Made by a program: the position numbers and the translations under genes
Assembly: GCA_040880125.1 (NCBI GenBank)
Contig: JBBDJB010000053.1
Coordinates: forward strand, 1 to 64,000
DNA from: JBBDJB01 sp040880125
Lineage (GTDB): Bacteria; Planctomycetota; Planctomycetia; Pirellulales; JBBDJB01
Reading direction: 5' to 3'
DNA: 64,000 nt
Notes under the pieces: model-generated
What the model saw: only the letters and a program-made list of their open reading frames with translations
The model's database searches: none
Told to the model about the DNA's origin: nothing
In this document: positions 62,601 through 64,000 of the stretch, one piece after another
Numbering within the stretch: position 1 is the first letter of the stretch
Layout: each line of letters begins with the position of its first letter

Positions 62601-64000
62601 TATCTGAAACGACAGCACGTCAGTGATCGGCCGCAGCGGCGAAAGGACCTGCTGAATCGACCCGAGCGTGGAGCCGAACAAGTCCGAGATGAAGCCGCCG
62701 GCATCGAACTGCACGTTGTTGAAAGCGAGGTTGGGCGCGTTGCCATAGCTGGCCGGACCGCCGGCAGGATCCGCACTATCGAAGACCCAGTCGAGATTGA
62801 ATTCGCCGCGCAGCGTGGGAAGCAGCTCGCTTCCAGCGATGCTCGTGACAAACGTCAAATTGAGATCGGCCACGGCCGAGAGCGACGCGTTGATCACATC
62901 GCCCGGCGAAGCGCTGCGAAGTTCGGTGAGCGAAAGCCGCCCATCGGCCGCCTGTGTGCCGGGATCGCGAATGTCGACGGCGAAGCTTCCCGAGAAGTGC
63001 GATGGATCGGTCGGATCGTCCTTCACGTTCAATTGCAGCAGAGCCAGGCGGGCCGTCGCACTGAGGTTCGGAATGGATGCGTCGAAGTGGATGGACAGCT
63101 CGTCCTGTTCATTGATACGGAGATAGACGCCCTCGGTCTTGCTGAAGCCGATGCCGAAGTCAAAATCGAAGCCGATCAACGTGCGGACGGCTCCGTCCAC
63201 CTCAAGCTCCAGCGCCGGCAGGCCGAGGTCGAAGGCGATCTGCTGATCGACCAGCGTCAGCGCCCGGTGCAGGTGGAAATCGAACTGCACGCGGTCTGGT
63301 GTGGAGATGATGGGAATGTCGGCCGTCGTGATGACGCCGTCGTTGTTGAAGTCGGCCAGCAGGTTCAGCCCGGAGATCGGGCCGAGGACTTCGAAAAAGG
63401 CATCTAGCAGCGGCTGTACGCCTTGCGTGCCGATGCCGTCGATCGCCGCAGTGACTTCGGTGCGCAGCTCGGTCAAAAAGCTGGCCGCCTGCGCCAGTTG
63501 ATCGCCGATGAGCGGGACGGGAACGCCCAGCACGTTGCCGTCCACCAGGTCCTCCAACAGTTTGAAGACGCCGTCCCAGCTTCCGACCAGACCGTCGAGG
63601 TTGTCTTGCAGGTCGCCGATCAAGGCGTCGATCCGTGCGGCGAAGTCCGGAACAACTAGCGAAATCGTTCCGCCCTCCAGCAGCGTCTCCAGATCGGCGG
63701 TAAGCACAATCGCCGGCGTCGTCGGATCGAACGGTGTCTGATCGTTGCCGAAGAAGACCGGCAGAGTGGCCATTGCCATACCGGTGAGCGATGAATCGAT
63801 GTCGCCCGAGGTCAGCTCGTCGAAGAGCTCGTAGCGGTGATCCGTCGGATCGTCCACGAGTCCCAGCGTCCAGTTGCCGTTCAGATTGGCAGTGCCGTCG
63901 CGGACCAGCAGCGTGAAGACCAGTACGGTGGCGTCGAATGAAAGGTCTTCGCCAGTGACCGTGGCCGACGCGGTGATGCCCGTGGTGTCCTTGACGTAGA
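50661..64000 (-). CDS. Giant secreted multidomain protein, 5' end outside the window
   Basis: At least 4,445 codons in one frame, open to the window edge; the GTG at 63857 is internal, not the start. From the N-terminal side: a beta-rich planctomycete-type domain; RTX-like GGxGxD repeats (61838-62100, 60050-60215, 59130-59265); pre-peptidase-like beta domains (NPSDVDWYRFAL, ASDVDYYRFAL); FG-GAP/VCBS-like GDxNxDGxxD repeats (about 55050-58700) interrupted by a MAM-like jelly-roll (57500-58035); internalin-type LRRs (53480-53790 and 52150-52350) with a second beta-propeller-like block between (52390-53430); a golvesin-like domain (51760-52150); a cadherin-like block; an SdrD B-like domain (51070-51330); and PKD repeats. 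It should be exported. Giant proteins of this sort are known in planctomycetes; adhesion or matrix use is inference. Confidence 0.82.
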   Translation of the reverse strand, partial: YVKDTTGITASATVTGEDLSFDATVLVFTLLVRDGTANLNGNWTLGLVDDPTDHRYELFDELTSGDIDSSLTGMAMATLPVFFGNDQTPFDPTTPAIVLTADLETLLEGGTISLVVPDFAARIDALIGDLQDNLDGLVGSWDGVFKLLEDLVDGNVLGVPVPLIGDQLAQAASFLTELRTEVTAAIDGIGTQGVQPLLDAFFEVLGPISGLNLLADFNNDGVITTADIPIISTPDRVQFDFHLHRALTLVDQQIAFDLGLPALELEVDGAVRTLIGFDFDFGIGFSKTEGVYLRINEQDELSIHFDASIPNLSATARLALLQLNVKDDPTDPSHFSGSFAVDIRDPGTQAADGRLSLTELRSASPGDVINASLSAVADLNLTFVTSIAGSELLPTLRGEFNLDWVFDSADPAGGPASYGNAPNLAFNNVQFDAGGFISDLFGSTLGSIQQVLSPLRPITDVLSFQIPVLNVSLIDLAKRFGSSQVDFVAAVADVLSLVQNLPTFSDAIFVDIGSFSLGDLRGRASLDGVDPNVLSLGNPKTQLSTSNPQAAGFLNQAEQVTGSGFSFPILDNPSDLFGLLMGKDVELVRFDMAPLSVSLSKTIALPIFPPLTVELSGSASVALDFAFGFDTAGLRAGEDHLYGGGGNDELWGGGDSDRLEGQNGSDQSFGGSDILFGFAGDDRLFGHDGAMANSSDHDMLFAGVGNDDLLGGMGTNDLFAWSVDPRETNDIDADMQVQFGIFVGANGGLVDDDQNGTLPREDTGLNRIIGGPQADNLYGGTGLDFLFGGGGADTLYSADGATFENLDGALAGDAWKEYAKATDRVWYVGATNLDDVIAVDFVTEPGLLADRHIVTRLTNNNGNFTFDLQVRLDFDATDESDNLIWDPADLVVDLEALAAADPADRELIFNTLVLNGGLLPDEGEFLAIIIDALDGDDQVTVGPTVQSTVWIDAGAGDDRVEIQAGNAILIDSAERPTRNDGPNQAYNLVSAAATASAVGALAQGVQFSGLTIDNPSDVDWYRFALANPAAAQLALTSLADTDGLSLQVYGEAASGLDLADGTTIAPILAAPDEGELGPSPNNFLFNARSIDQFGSLARLTGATLHTASDVDYYRFALTDADLAGSPKMRLRSHSPGSSLSLELRSSTGALLAVAIEQEDGRLELDLTGLSAGQFVLRVAGQSAARYELLPVFAIAGTTVLDLSLETAPPLNLSSLTAGAPYWLEVTSPRIVPTVYDLNFVLPAGGAPLPEPIQLGIRTDAIRRDLILGGEGNDTLAGGPGEDFIFGGPGHDVLTGGQDRQASDLLFGQEGDDTFQIIPDGLPLVNGSDQTLIPMLSDELIGEDGDDRVLFLGGDLDAQGQPVPDHVTIRYNTVLHRYEVSALVWDVADNQFATIPAAPAVIRAAMPPDNFSVQSDQTFMLRVNGGPLVTLTLPASAGADRSLADLLDDLNGAMAAAGLAGDVIASQDDGRITFSTMRAGPTATVELDGLASLGFEGAAPLTATGRRNEFLQHFAYYTAGDDIERTVFDTRAGNDVVRADAGYKFLRPDGSENIDGSTWGLAEGDFQQGARIAALEIYGGAGSDILVGGPLADHIDGGPDRDFILGGLGDDDLVGGDGDDEIHGNFTPELPDRFEYVNSTGQSGRNDTAAFAAMLPGLSPDHPIAGTTLHALSIGSEDTGDWYILTTPYARAQFGGLQRTIVTADMVAVSDSGAPGAIFTLDLFAAQDIDPASGMQIVVVEEPVGVPEYYLLHVTGPSGPYSIHFTPEVGSAAHIPPGTADEVISGGLSDRGVVISLGDINNDGFDDLISSVDDHVGTGLDFIATIGTTLHPSDVIRATQARVYFGGAGGGSAGPNGVPVTLLLPAPLLSASIGGGISQIVTGDFNGDQIDDIAVNYINDHSDEDFPTPSGLGVYILFGTTDSSRWSGAIDVVAEADVYLRSDNFLAVGDVNADQIDDLLLYGDRNDVDSFDGFVGIYLGRNDWDQGLLFHEDFNNPASAGLIQNVTGLPGRIAGQWHRSMRRSGDVGHGGGASLYFGQEVSGNYDSGSATAGWITLPTVDLTDPALLGASLSFNYFLRTDGATDVARVLVSTDGGASYAPLAVTGGSASNTDKLLDPSSYWRRAAFELDAYLGQQIRVRLEFDTVDNLANHLEGWYVDDLAVRGIYHDVTRNSDIQITNDTASVGTAVVGGVGDFNGDSHEDFAIHVRGFPNLPTIFVLYGGAAQPLLAGGGVSALSVTGGLQIAIPDILVEGIRTAGNLNGGALGTFDDLIIQGIDGSYVVAGRSGLTGPVSLSAFDTIELVGTMRPVAAGDVNGDGIDDLAVERTLLSPRLNFSGGGMVSRQVGEVYFGATDFFPEDPADAPSPSLVFEQADPVHSLTEGFGALRPWMFGGVGHVAAAGGVVNDTRSDLAMAEFLTHHTRLYLGREALAAVAPAEPAPEPYSYDLAIPTAAPSPNVPGINPTDASAQITESFALLGVNPQEMLASSLDVGDVNGDGYRDLLLNGVGVSYLLLGPTMLDEIGSILDQAVIVLDTASLGTPFLRGGDVNADGLADLAFLSETTHPPFPEDFTVVRVLFGSEELPTHIDASYLTAANSRTVEIRQAFLTPENQSVHLLNYNGDVNPVTGIAYSDLLIVGSNAAPPGGASSTAFVISGADLPVNEALQGETRYIARIGVDSSPPMLFEEVLGFTPNNTARFYNLEVNVVGDVNGDGLEDMVFSWPFLSVINDPTVPPLAAGRAFLVLGRTEFFDVFEVDDDSALIVQDISFGYKIFALGDVNQDGLSDFAISRTREDNLTAPGALYVFYCSTEFDSDNPTSEKLSPEEAADLVVYHRSPGSLADGLSLISELSVTAGDFNGDGKQDLAVGVPSTIVTSGLETYKPLFNQVQPTPDPQYIIDTLQRGSTHVFFSVAEAAGPLYLDAADLVLAGAQPSDMLGTLPYSPRIDLNHDGLHDLVIGAAGVDSTLANPMSNAGGLYVIYGARGSGPLPGVDDFIELANFNVSGSGDFLVDRATGQAEVFHAQLAANQSEQWFRFSTLGDGRPGDHLVLSPASGLSLGPGGSPTLRMDAISTGSLIDGQVDPIEQFANRFAVEASGTDGIVEFDISSLLQYRDDPQALPATFLQFSLSDVPSISASNTLRVSLLDREGDGWLNPLDGLSTATNVFTLNHAALTVPGFSYFINIGDALLPALAAGWTRVTFRLELESPDMTGAIAINGGGNFRPGLVTFPQTDGLLADLHDAHGALLAQGQALFDMQHLTADSYYLRVYHPLFAPASPQPLSLSFVAPAIGHTHPLSDHDKIHGADGNDLVVGNDELDRLFGDGGVDLFIAETIELRDHTAGEIVFAPELGQFVHDAPFEPLDPVVHFADANLEAAVAQALRLTVTESHSGIPRAVRPMMSSDLARLFTLDLINQGIVDLSGLQLAVNLRELHLPWNHITDVSPLATLGNLELLTLDANAISDLSPLAGLTRLKALSLDYNPIVDIGPLSSLTALEHLSIEGRLSAELADSLPGGLAGGYGLLQELTNPVDSAASFGFALATMDNRVVVGAPSTPLLNDQGQLQNNAGTVYVYSALSGERLLAIDNPSPAQTELFGNAVATYDGKIVVGAPGARDPNVPVNPPTIGLVYVYNGSGDLLHTLRAPTPGSLFGTSVAVLGSVIAVGASDSVSGFSSAGAVYFFDAETGTFLRQVANPQPGTNDLFGSRIAPLDDDTLIVAAGNDDGNVGSVWLVDAFTGAAAKLPNPAPAFGSGMGFSVASIAGEVLAGAPGGGGAVFQFTSAGSLLSLLGNPEPPASSFGSGVAGIGTHAIAVGATGNDTGTTDAGAVFLYDYPNFAGTTKLANPIPSSADQFGRTITTLGDDLMLGAFGTDRGGVSNTGSTYIYGQFDTAGISDISALAGLTQLRWLSLASNDIDDVAPLASLSQLEFLHLHDNAIADLSPLAGQYLIDDGDEGFSSTGQWLNNTSPTDAAFGDDYQFTAGGDTSGNTATWQFEDLPDGTYNIQATWLAGGSRARQANYELDAGTSPTSVLVNQRFAHSGATFAGRSWQTLGSLEVTGGELVVRLSGSGDGSLAADALRLVKVGSLPAAQGLKHLTLQDNPLTGHSLDVVLPIIDGLADTVTVDANTSEPTLMPIATSYTSVSVPFAAALQYDDFDGDSVLLTAQSDTPSVEIIITPDGSGVLQLIVIPSSGFVGTARITVTAQDRAGGGRSVQQRFDLHIGTGGIHGTKWNDLDRDDVRDSGEPGLEGWTLYIDGNLNGLFDAGELFTLTDANGDYALDNLATQTHTVAEQAQPGWIAASSKNINLAPPILLVTGVSLGTFRVVNAGLDRIVNEGVFTAFNSVVSDPNPANGSNFTYQWQVVADNGQVVNPGSASSFAFTPRDNGTYIVALTVTDLDDGGMQYVDTVEVTALNRAPTVNLGLDRVVSEGASVLFSNPAMRLAIC
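53480..53790 (-). repeat. Internalin-type leucine-rich repeats, block one
   Basis: Four to five LRR units of the form LxxLxLxxNxIxDxSPLAxL, such as NLRELHLPWNHITDVSPLATL and LELLTLDANAISDLSPLAGL. A second block lies at about 52150-52350, and about 1 kb of beta-propeller-like sequence sits between them. Confidence 0.85.
55050..58700 (-). repeat. FG-GAP/VCBS-like calcium-loop repeats
   Basis: About ten copies of GD(V/I/F)N(G/N/A)DG(x)xD spread over 3.6 kb, for example GDINNDGFDDL, GDVNGDGIDDL, GDVNQDGLSDF and DLNHDGLHDL. Integrin-alpha-like seven-blade propellers use this motif. Confidence 0.88.
61838..62100 (-). repeat. RTX-like GGxGxD nonapeptide repeats, first block
   Basis: Repeats such as YGGGGNDELWGGGDSDRLEG and FGFAGDDRLFGHDG, matching calcium-binding beta-roll nonapeptides. 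Two further blocks lie at about 60050-60215 and 59130-59265. Confidence 0.88.

Overview
The window is GC-rich bacterial DNA that most resembles a planctomycete (Pirellulales-like), although no rRNA or other taxonomic marker is present. The inference rests on several features together: secreted sulfatases next to a two-domain DUF1080 protein, a giant secreted multidomain protein with a dockerin-like tail, methanofuran-type cofactor genes in a bacterium, a bacterial-type hpnCDE squalene operon, and short palindromic repeats in many intergenic gaps. No transposase, integrase, CRISPR array, rRNA or phage gene was seen.

Layout. 87-1289 is a secreted PQQ-type sugar dehydrogenase. 1886-9943 looks like a lipid/glycan locus: a thioester reductase with a C-terminal SCP2-like domain, a sterol-glucosyltransferase-like GT1 and a DegT aminotransferase on the plus strand, facing a minus-strand operon of tandem universal stress protein, HHxxxDG acyltransferase and membrane GT2. 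10160-20791 holds housekeeping and signalling genes: a P2-type cation ATPase with an internal tandem repeat, a diadenylate cyclase with an altered RHR motif, NAD(P)HX epimerase, a 2-hydroxyacid dehydrogenase, a soluble Ser/Thr kinase, a secreted helical protein and a tRNA-dihydrouridine synthase. 21020-23167 is a sodium/alanine symporter followed by a UspA protein.

23383-30425 is a SUF Fe-S assembly locus: promoter, sufR, a lone nuoB, sufC, sufB, two small unknown genes, sufD, a Rieske ferredoxin and a DUF59 protein. It runs directly into three genes (30460-33223) matching the last steps of methanofuran biosynthesis (mfnD, mfnF, mfnE types). thiS-thiG, a VOC protein, two sulfatases, a PAP2 phosphatase and the DUF1080 protein follow to 40929. 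41396-47382 holds a CBS protein, ispH with an enolase-superfamily protein lacking its catalytic residues, and hpnC-hpnD-hpnE joined by ATGA overlaps; IspH supplies isoprenoid precursors for HpnCDE. Two tRNA genes (Gln-CTG, Arg-CCG) follow.

48103-64000 is one giant minus-strand gene whose 5' end lies beyond the window. It encodes RTX, FG-GAP, LRR, golvesin-like, SdrD B-like and PKD-like modules and a dockerin. Near the 3' end it is broken by a one-base frameshift (about 50670-50685) and an in-frame TAG (50482-50484), so it is either a recent pseudogene or carries sequence errors. At least three families of short palindromes are scattered through intergenic gaps. One (CTCCCTCTCCC...GGGAGAGGG) lies in four of the five convergent gaps and nowhere else I could find, which suggests a role as a bidirectional terminator. 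One composite copy (33240-33404) has the terminal inverted repeats of a small non-autonomous element.
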